Origin: DATKCA01 sp035544675
GTDB taxonomy: Bacteria > Acidobacteriota > Thermoanaerobaculia > Gp7-AA8
Direction: 5' to 3'
DNA length: 25,716 nt
Assembly: GCA_035544675.1 (NCBI GenBank)
Contig: DATKCA010000035.1
Coordinates: 1-25,716, forward strand
Shown: positions 25,577-25,716 of the stretch, in pieces
How the letters are laid out: each line of letters begins with the position of its first letter
Numbering within the stretch: position 1 is the stretch's first letter
Position numbers and translations under genes: made by a program
The notes under the pieces: model-generated
Seen by the model: the letters and a program-made list of their open reading frames with translations, nothing else
The model's database searches: none
What the model was told of the DNA's origin: nothing

Positions 25577-25716
25577 ATGCCCAGCACGATCGACATCCGG
25601 CGCCGCATCCGCAGCGTCAAGAACTCGCAGCAGATCACCAAGGCCATGAAGATGGTGGCCGCGGCGAGGCTGCGGCGCGCGCAGGAGCGGATGTTTGCGG
25701 CGCGCCCGTACGCGGC
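25577..25716 (+). CDS. atpG: ATP synthase F1 subunit gamma (partial, 5' end)
   Basis: Only the first 46 complete codons are in the window. They read MPSTIDIRRRIRSVKNSQQ then ITKAMKMVAAARLRRAQERM, the conserved N-terminal helix of the gamma subunit, the central rotor shaft of F1. AGGAG lies at 25568-25572, five bases upstream of the ATG. The gene continues past the window end; atpD and atpC would be expected next. Confidence 0.93.
   Translation, partial: MPSTIDIRRRIRSVKNSQQITKAMKMVAAARLRRAQERMFAARPYA

Overview
The window is a GC-rich, densely packed bacterial chromosome segment built around the conserved dnaA-rpmH neighbourhood, where many bacterial replication origins lie. Every protein gene except three is a recognisable housekeeping gene. 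Two b-type ATP synthase stalk genes, a bactofilin next to parAB, E. coli-length GyrB with the Gram-negative-type insert, RNase G and YidC with a large periplasmic domain suggest a Gram-negative bacterium outside the best-studied groups. Acidobacteriota or a neighbouring phylum is my guess from gene content and repeat style; I cannot assign the taxon from sequence alone.

Layout. At 1-2515 are a tRNA-Asn and a DNPH1/Rcl-like nucleotide N-hydrolase (both minus strand), then RNase G and a small zinc-ribbon protein (plus strand). At 2634-12058 a minus-strand replication block reads dnaA, dnaN, recF, gyrB, gyrA. At 12059-12353 lies a divergent regulatory region with DnaA-box-like sites, a promoter for each direction and a 21-bp inverted repeat. 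At 12354-21648 a plus-strand block reads rpmH, rnpA, yidD, yidC, khpB(jag), mnmE, mnmG, rsmG, parA, parB, bactofilin. It carries two near-perfect parS sites, one just before mnmG and one inside the last codons of rsmG just before parA. At 21709-22326 is a minus-strand YkgJ-type cysteine-cluster protein. At 22408-25716 is an F-type ATP synthase operon (two b subunits, delta, alpha, start of gamma), cut by the window end and lacking atpB/atpE on its upstream side.

How the genes work together. The left block makes the initiator, sliding clamp, RecF and gyrase. The right block makes ribosomal protein L34 and the RNase P protein, the membrane insertion machinery (YidD/YidC), an RNA-binding protein, tRNA wobble-uridine modification (MnmE/MnmG), 16S rRNA methylation (RsmG) and chromosome segregation (ParABS), with a bactofilin translationally coupled to parB.

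The main oddity is in the gaps rather than the genes. Several junctions are filled with repeats: heptanucleotide tandem repeats between gyrB and gyrA, between dnaA and rpmH, and in the tail of parA; and inverted repeats of a 'CCTGAGCGAAGCGAAGG'-like type that bridge dnaN-recF and khpB-mnmE and run into the next gene's start codon. I found no phage, insertion sequence, CRISPR or defence system, and no clear new multi-gene system.
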